From Rhodospirillales bacterium (GTDB taxonomy: Bacteria; Pseudomonadota; Alphaproteobacteria; Rhodospirillales; UBA2165): a DNA stretch of 48,201 nucleotides. The stretch covers positions 1 to 48,201 of the forward strand of contig JAJECC010000133.1 in assembly GCA_022822205.1 (NCBI GenBank), in the 5' to 3' direction. Below the pieces are notes generated by a model. The model worked only from the letters and a program-made list of their open reading frames with translations, made no database searches and was not told the origin of the DNA. This document shows, piece after piece, positions 33,569-41,282 of the stretch. How positions within the stretch are numbered: position 1 is the first letter of the stretch; each line of letters begins with the position of its first letter. Position numbers and translations under genes: made by a program.

Positions 33569-34360
33569 ATGAGCCCACACACATACCCCTATCTGACGTT
33601 TCCCACGCGTCAGGCCAAGCCGCGGACCGTGGGGCGTACGTTGGTTCAGGACAAAGGCGCGACCCTTGTCGAGATCGCCGGCATCTTCGAGACCGTGGGA
33701 ATCTATATCGACTACTACAAGCCCAGCTCCATGTACCATGCAATCTATCCCGAGGCTTTCACCTTTCGCAAAATCGAGATGGCAAAGGAACACGACATCA
33801 AGCCATTCATGGGCGGCAACGTCTTGGAACTAGCCTACGCTCAAGGAACGCTGGAGGAGCATTTGGCTTACACGAAACGCCACGGTTGGGAGGCCACCGA
33901 GATTTCGGAAACCTACATCATCTTTCCGGACGACGTTAAACTCGATCTCATCAAGCGTTGCGCGGATGACGGGCTTGAGGTGTTTTACGAATGGGGCTTG
34001 AAAAAACCTACTTCCCCGTTGGTCCCGGAAGAAGCGGCCGAAGAAATCTCCCGCTATGTTGAAGCTGGCGTAACCGTGGTGATCATCGAAGAAGGCGAAG
34101 TCGATTTACTAATCGGAGAAGACGGAAAAGGCGACCATCCGGAACGTCTAAAAAAATTATTCGAGATGGTGGGGCCGGAAAAACTGATGGTCGAAACCAA
34201 CAGGACCGAACAGATCGGATGGTTCATGCGCGAAATGGGAACGACCATAAACATCGGCAATCTCAAACATGACCGAGTTGCCGAGATCGAACCGTTACGT
34301 TACGGAATCGGGCGGGAAGTCGATTACCCGATCTATGACCCCTATTTGCCCGACAGTTAG
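33569..34360 (+). CDS. Phosphosulfolactate synthase-like protein (ComA family)
   Basis: Protein of 263 residues matching the ComA/phosphosulfolactate synthase family, a TIM barrel. Landmarks in order: KPRTVGRTLVQDKG, IDYYKPSSM, DIKPFMGGNVLELAYAQG, WEATEISETYI, TVVIIEEGE, EKLMVETNR and INIGNLKH. ComA adds sulfite to phosphoenolpyruvate to make phosphosulfolactate, the first step of coenzyme M or sulfolactate synthesis. Bacterial homologues exist outside methanogens, often of unknown role. AGGAGG is 13 nt upstream. It lies in the island beside a carboxylate transporter; a sulfolactate link is inference. Lower G+C than the chromosome. Confidence 0.78.
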   Translation: MSPHTYPYLTFPTRQAKPRTVGRTLVQDKGATLVEIAGIFETVGIYIDYYKPSSMYHAIYPEAFTFRKIEMAKEHDIKPFMGGNVLELAYAQGTLEEHLAYTKRHGWEATEISETYIIFPDDVKLDLIKRCADDGLEVFYEWGLKKPTSPLVPEEAAEEISRYVEAGVTVVIIEEGEVDLLIGEDGKGDHPERLKKLFEMVGPEKLMVETNRTEQIGWFMREMGTTINIGNLKHDRVAEIEPLRYGIGREVDYPIYDPYLPDS

Positions 34361-34765
34361 CGGCTCCATTGTTCTTCCGCTGCGTCATCTGATAGCCGGC
34401 ATTGACCCGCGACTACGGCGTTAGACTGCTCCTGGCACTTACCGGAAGGCCTGAAGGACAAGAGTTTTCGGCCGCTTGTCCCTTAGTATCGGACCAAATC
34501 GGGTCGACCATCCGAGGGATCAAGCATATGCCATAATCGGAAGTCTGAGCGAATTCAGGTTTCTCGGGCTGCAGGCTGTTTTGAGCGGGCTACAGCCCGA
34601 GATATCAACCAAGCTCGAGCTTCACGCAGCCAAAAATGTGTAAGAAATGTGCAATCTGCTAACTTATTGAAATTACACAGATGTTTAAAATCACGGCTCG
34701 CCTGGGCAATTCACAAAAACAGGCGCCAAAAGCGCCTTAACTTATTGGATTTATTGGGAAAAGAA
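34361..34765. other. Non-coding stretch after the ComA-like gene
   Basis: 405 bp without a convincing ORF. It contains a loose inverted repeat cgggctg/cagcccg (about 34567-34602) and a small hairpin AGGCGC/GCGCCT (34721-34737) close to the middle attachment-site copy. AT-rich, island-like composition. Confidence 0.5.
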
Positions 34766-34822
34766 ATGGCGCCGCCTGGGTGACTTGAACACCCGACCCT
34801 CGAATTACGAATGCGATGCTCT
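34766..34822 (-). repeat. tRNA-Thr 3' fragment, middle attachment site
   Basis: 57 nt match 36807-36863 of the tRNA-Thr gene with three substitutions. The match covers CCA, acceptor 3' strand, T arm, variable region, anticodon arm and the start of the D arm, then stops abruptly. It separates the tct/ComA segment from the hipBA segment. The 77 bp between it and hipA hold nothing recognisable. Confidence 0.88.
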
Positions 34823-34899
34823 GTTCAAGGGTGTAATGTTTACGGCTCACTTTGTCCCCCTTTCCAGGCCTCAAAATGCGCCGCCCTCTCTTAACGGAC

Positions 34900-36219
34900 C
34901 TAGACCACTTTGAGGTGTCGCTCCAATGATTGGAGGCGGTTTCGAAAGCCGGTGATGACGCTTGCCGCCAAATCCTCGGGAAAGTTTCGGGGAAGCTGTC
35001 CGAGTGAATTCGAGATTGCATCTGTCTTGTCCTCGATAATTTCTCGAATTATCTCTTCCACCAATTGGTCAGGAATGCCGGCACGGTCGGCTGTCTGAAC
35101 AAAATGACGCGGCAGGATTTCAGCGATCACATAGTGGCGATTGTCGCCGACCGCCATGGCAAGCTTCATTTCAACCCGCCGAATCTGCCCTTCATCCAGT
35201 GCGGGTTGCACTGACATTACGTCGTATAGCGGCGCAAGCCGGTAGCGCCCGCCCGGGTCCAGAAAGACGCTGAAATTTTTGGCATGCCCGTCTGTGGCGC
35301 CAAGCAGCCAAAAGATAATCTGAGCCTTGAGGAATCGCCTCTGGTCTCTTTCAGGCTTGTCACTTCCCCTGAGCAGATCAAGTATCTGCGGCATTCCCGG
35401 CCCACCGTCCGCCTCATATTTTTGCGTCGGCAATACGGATAAAGCTTGGCAGCAGTCCTCTTGCGGCAGCCGGAGGAGCCGGCCGTCCTCTGTCCAGCGG
35501 CGGTCAAATCTTTCGACCACCAGCACCCGTTTCCCTCTGAAATTCGCTATGTTTACTTCGGCACTGGGAAGACCGAAGGCCTTGGTGATTTTTAGACACA
35601 GAAATTCGTTTTCGACGCTACGCGATAAGTCGATCCCGTTTTGGAGGACGCCAATCTGGGGTTTCATTATGTGGGTGGTTGCGGTTGTCCCATGGGGTAC
35701 GTGCCACTTGTTCTTCCAGTAAAGGAATGATGTCTTTTTCTGCGCCCCGGCAAGAGAAATTCTGAACTCGTCGTCCTCGTTCAGGCCGAGCGGCGCGGTT
35801 GCCAATTCGGTGATCTTCCTTGCGATGTATTTTTCGCCAACGGCCCGTCCGTCAACCGTTCCGGCGGGTTCGGGTTCTATACCGTCCGGCAGGAATTGAA
35901 GCGCCCCGACGCAATCACGGCCGATTTTCGCCAAGAGATTGAATGCGTCGTATCCGTCGGCTTGAACTCTTTCGGCTATCCGACGTCGAGTTGGCTCGTC
36001 GTCTGGCAGCAGATTGTCAAATACCGCGATGACTGTGTCACCTGTATAGCGATCTTCACTCAATGGCATCGACAGGGAGACAGGCATCGAATGGTCCCAC
36101 GCCAACCAGCTCGGGTCATATCTGAAGTCAATTGCGCCGCTTGACTGACGACGCAGTTGCCCTACCACTCGAGCGTTCAGATAGACGTTTAGCGGCGGCC
36201 GGGCGGGTTTACGCGCCAC
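34900..36219 (-). CDS. hipA: HipA family serine/threonine kinase toxin
   Basis: HipA toxin of 439 residues. Known HipA kinases phosphorylate glutamyl-tRNA synthetase, blocking translation and causing dormancy. The N-terminal HipA_N domain (about 8-110) is followed by the kinase fold: the phosphorylatable/G-loop Ser155 (RISLAGAQKKTS), the catalytic Asp310 and Asn315 (LLGATDGHAKNFSVF) and the metal-binding Asp333 (APLYDVMS), all intact. It starts with GTG that shares its G with the hipB TAG stop (TAGTG), so it is translationally coupled to the antitoxin. Located in the small tRNA-Thr-flanked segment. Confidence 0.93.
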   Translation of the reverse strand: MARKPARPPLNVYLNARVVGQLRRQSSGAIDFRYDPSWLAWDHSMPVSLSMPLSEDRYTGDTVIAVFDNLLPDDEPTRRRIAERVQADGYDAFNLLAKIGRDCVGALQFLPDGIEPEPAGTVDGRAVGEKYIARKITELATAPLGLNEDDEFRISLAGAQKKTSFLYWKNKWHVPHGTTATTHIMKPQIGVLQNGIDLSRSVENEFLCLKITKAFGLPSAEVNIANFRGKRVLVVERFDRRWTEDGRLLRLPQEDCCQALSVLPTQKYEADGGPGMPQILDLLRGSDKPERDQRRFLKAQIIFWLLGATDGHAKNFSVFLDPGGRYRLAPLYDVMSVQPALDEGQIRRVEMKLAMAVGDNRHYVIAEILPRHFVQTADRAGIPDQLVEEIIREIIEDKTDAISNSLGQLPRNFPEDLAASVITGFRNRLQSLERHLKVV

Positions 36220-36467
36220 TAGAACAGGTCCTCAATTTTTTTGCTGGCGCTGGAACGTGGGCGGATTACCAGTTCCAATTCCAGCGCCGCCAGTATGTCG
36301 ATTAGCGTCCGCAACTGGGTGCCTGTTTGACCTTTTTCCAGAGTTGAGATGGTCGCTTGCCGCAATTTTGTTTTTGCAGCCAGCTCTGTCTGAGACAACT
36401 TTTTTCTCCGACGGTAGCGCCGGATTTCCGCGCCAATCTGTTTTGGCGTCCGAGCGATCGGCTCCAT
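36219..36467 (-). CDS. hipB: HipB-like antitoxin, XRE-family HTH repressor
   Basis: 82-residue DNA-binding protein. Cro/CI-type HTH at about 11-65 (IGAEIRRYRRRKKLSQTELA ... ATISTLEKGQTG) and a basic/Lys-Glu tail. It neutralises HipA and represses the operon. It overlaps hipA by one base. Four evenly spaced palindromes lie directly upstream at 36502-36601 and are the obvious operators. Confidence 0.9.
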   Translation of the reverse strand: MEPIARTPKQIGAEIRRYRRRKKLSQTELAAKTKLRQATISTLEKGQTGTQLRTLIDILAALELELVIRPRSSASKKIEDLF

Positions 36468-36501
36468 CGCGCTTCTCTCTTCATACTTCTTGATTTTACA
36501 T

Positions 36502-36601
36502 TTATACGTTAAATCGTATGAATGTAAAAATACCTTTTATCGTATAAAACAGTTTTATACGGTTTATCGCATAAAAATTCATTATACGATATGCCGTATA
36601 A
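36502..36601 (-). promoter_or_regulatory. Array of four hipBA operators
   Basis: Four 20-bp sites of the form TTATACG-N6-CGTATAA: 36502-36521 (right half CGTATGA), 36528-36547 (left half degenerate), 36555-36574 (right half CGCATAA) and 36582-36601 (perfect). Centres are 26, 27 and 27 bp apart. Arrangement and position match the known multi-operator control of hipBA by HipB, but the sequence differs from the E. coli TATCC-N8-GGATA site. Confidence 0.75.
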
Positions 36602-36673
36602 AACTAATCGGATAGCCCGTACCATTTGGGGCGAAATAAAATGTCGTAGAGAAGCTTACGACCACGAACATTG

Positions 36674-36805
36674 TTAACGATGAACAGGACCGGCACGGGT
36701 AGCCTTCGCAATTGCTACAGACACTGGGCTGGCATCCACTCCGACCAAATTCAGCCCAAGCATTCGCGACGCAAGTCTTTCGGATCTGGCGAGATTTCTT
36801 GAAAA
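36674..36805 (-). pseudogene. Possible gene remnant between hipB promoter and tRNA-Thr
   Basis: A minus-strand frame with protein-like text (LNLVGVDASPVSVAIAKAT) and a stop near 36674 resembles motif I of a class I methyltransferase. No start codon in context and no further domain; it may be a remnant left at the integration junction, or chance. Confidence 0.2.
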
Positions 36806-36807
36806 AA

Positions 36808-36883
36808 TGGTGCCGCCTGGGTGACTTGAACACCCGACCCCCGCATTACGAATGCGATGCTCTACCAGCTGAGCTAAGGCGGC
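36808..36883 (-). tRNA. tRNA-Thr (anticodon CGT)
   Basis: 76 nt including encoded CCA. It folds fully: 7-bp acceptor GCCGCCT/AGGCGGC, 4-bp D stem, 5-bp anticodon stem with loop TTCGTAA (anticodon CGT, reads ACG) and 5-bp T stem with loop TTCAAGT. Discriminator A at 36811. Its 3' end faces the island, whose two partial copies of this gene lie at 34766 and 28551; integration re-created the complete tRNA here. Confidence 0.97.
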
Positions 36884-36956
36884 CCATCTCCGAACCGGGT
36901 GGTAATATACCGCCCGCCGTCTTTTTTCCAGAACGGATTGGGCTGCGCGGCCCCGG

Positions 36957-38363
36957 CTAATTGGCGGCGGGCTTGTCCCCATCCGCGGTCTCTTCGCCGG
37001 TTTCTTCCGCCGGAGCCGCCTCGGGCTCCAGGGTCTCGCCGTGATGAAACTCCTCGTCCGCCGCGTAAGCCGCCACCCTGGGCGGCGTGTCCCATTCCAG
37101 ACTGTCGAATTGTCCGCAGCGGCCGCAGACCGCATCCCACTCCGCGACCACGTTGCCGCAATTGTCGCAGACCCACGCCGGGTCGGGATCGGCGACGGCT
37201 ATCCGGCGCAGCCAATCGCGCGCGGCGTCCGGGTTGACGCCCTCGGCCTCCTCGAGTTCCGCCATATAGCGGCAGATCCGCGCCGAGGGCTCGTCGCCGG
37301 CGACCGCGTCCAGATGCTCCCGGGCTTCCTTGTACATGCCGCTGTTGAGGGCCGCCCGGGCCAGCGCCAGGTGGCTCTCGGGGTGATCCTTGTTGTTCCC
37401 GGCGAGCCGTTCCAGAAGCCGCATCTTTTCCTGGGCGTTGTCGCTGTCGCTCAGGCCCTCCATCACCGTCACCAGCGCCGGGTGGGGGTTGACCACCCAG
37501 GTTTCCTCGATGATCGACGCGGCGCGGCGGCGCTTGCCGGCGCCGTTCAGCAGCCGCGCGTAGCGGACCGCGGCGGGAACGAAACGCGGCGCCAGATTGT
37601 TGGCCCGTTTGGCCAATTGCAGCGCCTCGTCGAGTTTTCCCTCGTCCTCGGCGGCGACGCTCTGGCCATGGGTCAGCACGGCGCGGCGGCGGCGTCCCAC
37701 ATCGGCATCGATGGTCTTGTTCTTCACCGACTTGCGGACCGTCGCTTCCGCGTCCGACCACTTGCTTTCCTTCACCTGAAGATCGAACAGGGTCTCGGTG
37801 ACGCCCTCGGTCTTGGGTTTGAGTTCCACCGCCCGCTCGGCGAGCTCGATGGCGCTTTCGGAATCTCCCTCCTGCATGGCCTGGTTGAGCTGTCCCCGGA
37901 GACCGAGATAGCGGGTCTCCTTCTGTTCGGACATGGCCTCGAAGAACTTGTGGGCCGCCGCGTCGTCACCCGACAACTGGGCCGCCTGCGCCGACAGCAG
38001 CATGGTGAGCGGCGGCTCTCCCAGCAGCCGCTCGGCCCGGCGGGCCTGGCGCCGCGCCTCGACGGCATCGCCGGCCGCCACCGCGACCATCCCCTGGGTC
38101 AGGGCCCTGTAGCCGCGCCGGCGCCGGCTGTCCTGCCGCGCGCGGCCGATCTTCCGGGGGGCGGTCCGGAACGCCGACCACAGCCGCCAGAAGGCCGCGA
38201 ACGCGACCGCCAGGGTCAGGACCGCGGCGAACAGCACCCCGATCGAGGTGTCGACCCGGTATCCCAGCCATTCGAGGGTGACCGAGCTCGGCGTATCGGC
38301 GATCAGCGCGGCCCCCCACGCCACGGCGCCGATCAATATGAGAAACCAGAGAGTCCTGAACAT
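36957..38363 (-). CDS. hemY: HemY-like TPR membrane protein
   Basis: 468-residue protein: two N-terminal membrane helices (about 4-24 and 40-62), the HemY_N domain, and TPR-like helical repeats to about 380. A C-terminal zinc ribbon has two CxxC pairs (CDNCG...CGRCG), then an acidic tail. In proteobacteria this 'HemY' gene is always near hemC/hemD, and it is not protoporphyrinogen oxidase; it is proposed to organise late heme biosynthesis at the inner membrane. Starts 3 bp after the hemD fusion gene in the same operon. Confidence 0.88.
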   Translation of the reverse strand: MFRTLWFLILIGAVAWGAALIADTPSSVTLEWLGYRVDTSIGVLFAAVLTLAVAFAAFWRLWSAFRTAPRKIGRARQDSRRRRGYRALTQGMVAVAAGDAVEARRQARRAERLLGEPPLTMLLSAQAAQLSGDDAAAHKFFEAMSEQKETRYLGLRGQLNQAMQEGDSESAIELAERAVELKPKTEGVTETLFDLQVKESKWSDAEATVRKSVKNKTIDADVGRRRRAVLTHGQSVAAEDEGKLDEALQLAKRANNLAPRFVPAAVRYARLLNGAGKRRRAASIIEETWVVNPHPALVTVMEGLSDSDNAQEKMRLLERLAGNNKDHPESHLALARAALNSGMYKEAREHLDAVAGDEPSARICRYMAELEEAEGVNPDAARDWLRRIAVADPDPAWVCDNCGNVVAEWDAVCGRCGQFDSLEWDTPPRVAAYAADEEFHHGETLEPEAAPAEETGEETADGDKPAAN

Positions 38364-38366
38364 GGG

Positions 38367-40202
38367 CTATTTGCCGGTGCCGGAAAGCCGGGAAATGGCC
38401 GCCGTCCGCAGGACCGCGAGGACCGCCTTGACCTGGGTGTGGCCGCGCGCCGCCTCGATCCAATCCGCCGCCGCCTCGCGGGCCGGCCCGTCCAGGGTTT
38501 CCAACTCCTTGACGGCGGCGGCGAAATTCCCGGACTTCACCCGGACCTCGGCACGCGCCACGGTGGCCTGAACCCCGGACCCCTCCAGTTGATCCGTCCG
38601 GCGCCAGCGGATCGGGGCCGTCAGCCGGGCGATGGTCCTGTCCACCCACCCCCCGTCCTCCCGGATCACCCCGGCCCGGACAATGCCGCCGGCGGCCCGG
38701 TCGAAAGCGGATTTGAGGCCGGCCTCGGACGCGACCCCCGCCGGCGCCAGTTCGGCGAGCCGGCGGGCAACATCGGGGGCGAGAAACGTCTCGTCGGCCA
38801 CTCCCCGGAGCGCGGCGAGTTCGGTGACGAAGCTCCGCCCGTCCAGAACCGCCTCGCGAAGCTGGCCCAATGCCAGGAGCGCGGTCCGCCGGCGGGCGCC
38901 GTCGGCATCCGCCTCCGGCACCCGGGCGGCCAGTTCGGCGATCTGACCGGAAAGCCGGGCGACGGTCTCCGAGGTTTCCGAGACCGAGCCCGTGGCGGTC
39001 CTCTCGAGCGCGTCTATCCGGTCCGACAGGCGCCGCAAAACGCCCTCGGCCTCGGCCGGGGTCAGCTCCGCATTGAGGGCGCCGACCGTTCGCCGGGTGG
39101 CGTCGGCGGCCCCCTCCACCGCGGAGAGGCGCGCGAGAGCGTCATCGAGCCGTACCTTGAGACGGTTGCGTTCGGCGGCCAGGGCCTCGAGACGGGGAAC
39201 AAAGTCGTCGCTCGACGCCTTTTCCAGTTCGGCGACCCGGGCGGCGAGCGCCGTCACCTGCGCCCGCGTCTCGGCGTCGGTACCCAGTCCGGGAAGGAAC
39301 ACCCGGGCCCGGTCGATCCAAAACGGGCTCAACGCCACGACCACGGCCGCGATGATGATGACCCCGGCGGCATAGGTCATGATCTTCGGCAGACGGCTGA
39401 AGGTTTCCGGGGGCCGATGGGCGGCGGCCGGCGCGCCGCGCAGGCCCGCATCGCCCTCCGTCTCCGGCGGCGGCGCGTCCGCGGGCGGCGGAGCGGCGGC
39501 GGCGCCGATGAGGCCCAGCAAACTCTCCTGGTCGGGCCGGGGCGCGACCCGCACGTCCCGCCAGGTCAGTTCGGAGGCCGCCTCGCCCACCGCCCGGCTG
39601 AGACACAATGCATCCAGCCCGCGGGCGGCCCGGACCAGCCTCGCCTTGCGCATCAGCTCGATACAGGTCTCGGCCGACCGGGGAGAATAAAAAACCACGG
39701 CGTCGATATCGCCGTCCTTGAGGGCGGCAACCGTCGACGCCGTCAGCCCCTTGACCGGAACCGCCCGGTACAACACCGCCCGGCGATAGGTGTAGCCGGC
39801 GGATTCGAGCGTTCCGCCCAGATCGCCGGCGACCTCGGATCCGGCGACATGAAGCAGGACCCCGGCATCACGGGGCACCCCGTCCTTGACCAGTTCGGCC
39901 AATTGGCCGGCCCCGCCGTCCGCCGACTGCACCTGCTCGAACCCCGCCTCCCGCGCCGCCGACGCCGTCGCGTCGCCAACGGCGTAGACCGGCAGCTCCC
40001 TGGAAACATCCCGGCGGGACAATGCCCGGGCCCCATTGGCGCTGGTCAGCAGAAAGGCGTGAACGCCGGACAAGTCCAGCGCCGCCGTATCCATGAACTC
40101 GACGTGGAACAGCGGCTCCAGCACGGCCTCGCAGCCGCGCGCCGTCAGCGCCTCGGCGAGCCCGGCGGCGTCTTCCCTGGGACGTGTGACGAGCACCCGC
40201 AT
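38367..40202 (-). CDS. hemD: Uroporphyrinogen-III synthase fused to mitofilin/Mic60-like domain
   Basis: 611 residues. Residues 1-235 are a HemD uroporphyrinogen-III synthase (MRVLVTRPREDA at the start; LLTSANGARAL; VVFYSPRSAE), closing hydroxymethylbilane to uro'gen III. A Pro/Ala linker, one membrane helix (about 278-298, TYAAGVIIIAAVVVALSPFW) and a coiled-coil region (about 310-420) follow. The C-terminal part carries the mitofilin signature (LDGPAREAAADWIEAARGHT). In most alphaproteobacteria hemD and mic60 are separate neighbouring genes; here they form one frame. The topology would tether HemD to the inner membrane with the Mic60 part in the periplasm. Confidence 0.88.
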   Translation of the reverse strand: MRVLVTRPREDAAGLAEALTARGCEAVLEPLFHVEFMDTAALDLSGVHAFLLTSANGARALSRRDVSRELPVYAVGDATASAAREAGFEQVQSADGGAGQLAELVKDGVPRDAGVLLHVAGSEVAGDLGGTLESAGYTYRRAVLYRAVPVKGLTASTVAALKDGDIDAVVFYSPRSAETCIELMRKARLVRAARGLDALCLSRAVGEAASELTWRDVRVAPRPDQESLLGLIGAAAAPPPADAPPPETEGDAGLRGAPAAAHRPPETFSRLPKIMTYAAGVIIIAAVVVALSPFWIDRARVFLPGLGTDAETRAQVTALAARVAELEKASSDDFVPRLEALAAERNRLKVRLDDALARLSAVEGAADATRRTVGALNAELTPAEAEGVLRRLSDRIDALERTATGSVSETSETVARLSGQIAELAARVPEADADGARRRTALLALGQLREAVLDGRSFVTELAALRGVADETFLAPDVARRLAELAPAGVASEAGLKSAFDRAAGGIVRAGVIREDGGWVDRTIARLTAPIRWRRTDQLEGSGVQATVARAEVRVKSGNFAAAVKELETLDGPAREAAADWIEAARGHTQVKAVLAVLRTAAISRLSGTGK

Positions 40203-40204
40203 GG

Positions 40205-41200
40205 CTAAGACCGTTCGCGCTCCATATCAGGGTGAACCGCGATGGCCTGTTCCCGCGATTCGGTGATGGCCTTCACCAGCGCCGGGCTGGCGTTGGCGAA
40301 CAGCGTCCGGGCCAGGCCAACCCCGATCCGCTCGGCCTCGGCCGCGGGGCCGGAGGCCTCGTCGGCGACCATTTCGGATCCGTCCGGGCGGGCGATCATG
40401 CCCTTCAGGGTCAATTCGCCCGACGGACCGATGGCCGCATGTCCGGCGATGGGAGTCCGGCAGGACCCGTTGAGCGCCGCCAGCATCGCCCGTTCCGCCA
40501 TGACGCACGCCGTCACCCCGGCCTCGGCCAAGGTCTCCAGCAGCGTGCCGGCCCGCAGGTCGTCTGTCCTGCAGGTTGCGCATAAAGCTCCCTGTCCCAC
40601 GGCCGGCAGCATATCATGAACCGGAACGGCCTGGGTGATGACGGCCTCCTTCCCCAGGCGCCGAAGCCCGGCGACCGCCAGGAACGTCGCATCGACCTCG
40701 CCGGCATCCAGCTTCTTCAGCCGCGTATCCACATTGCCCCGCAACGGGACCACGCTGAGGTCCGGGCGGGCCCGGCGCACCTGGGCCGAGCGGCGAAGCG
40801 ACGCGGTGCCCACCCGGGCGCCGGCGGGCAGCCCGGCGACGTCCTTCGACCTGTTGCTGATGAAGGCGTCCCGGGGATCCTCCCGGGGCATGACGGCGTG
40901 CGCGGCGATACCGTCGGGCAGCACGGTCGGCATGTCCTTCATCGAATGAACGGCGATATCGATCCGGCCGTCGAGCATGGCCTCGTCGAGTTCCTTGGTG
41001 AACAGGCCCTTGCCGCCGAGGTCGGAGAGCAATTCATGCCGGACCCGGTCGCCGGTCGTCGAGACGGCAACGGTCTCGACGGCGCGGGGTTCTCCCAGGC
41101 GGGGGTGGAGTTCGGTCAAGCGGGCGATGACCTGCCCGGTCTGAGCCAGCGCCAGCGGGCTTCCCCGGGTCCCGATGCGGAGGGCGGAATGTGCCGACAT
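40205..41200 (-). CDS. hemC: Hydroxymethylbilane synthase (porphobilinogen deaminase)
   Basis: 331-residue HemC, condensing four porphobilinogens to hydroxymethylbilane. IGTRGSPLALAQT at the start, substrate loop residues, and Cys247 (LNGSCRTPIAGHA), which carries the dipyrromethane cofactor. Start at 41200 chosen: family proteins begin at this point, while the frame is open far upstream into tsaD on the other strand. First gene of the hemC-hemD/mic60-hemY operon (gap of 2 bp to hemD). Divergent from tsaD with 82 bp between. Confidence 0.96.
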   Translation of the reverse strand: MSAHSALRIGTRGSPLALAQTGQVIARLTELHPRLGEPRAVETVAVSTTGDRVRHELLSDLGGKGLFTKELDEAMLDGRIDIAVHSMKDMPTVLPDGIAAHAVMPREDPRDAFISNRSKDVAGLPAGARVGTASLRRSAQVRRARPDLSVVPLRGNVDTRLKKLDAGEVDATFLAVAGLRRLGKEAVITQAVPVHDMLPAVGQGALCATCRTDDLRAGTLLETLAEAGVTACVMAERAMLAALNGSCRTPIAGHAAIGPSGELTLKGMIARPDGSEMVADEASGPAAEAERIGVGLARTLFANASPALVKAITESREQAIAVHPDMERERS

Positions 41201-41282
41201 GTTCTCGGTTTTACTGGATTTCGGGTGCAGAAGGCCATAAAGGGTTATTGGCGTCAAGGAAACGGCAAACCGCACGGCTGCA

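Noticed and set aside
36582..36833. 84-codon minus-strand gene between hipB and tRNA-Thr
   Set aside because: It runs through the operator array and into the tRNA, with no start context and no recognisable motif.
37041..40208. 1055-codon open frame on the plus strand opposite hemY and the hemD fusion
   Set aside because: It is antisense to two well-supported genes, its translation is Gly/Arg/Gln/His-rich and low in complexity with no motif. Long antisense frames are expected in this G+C-rich DNA.
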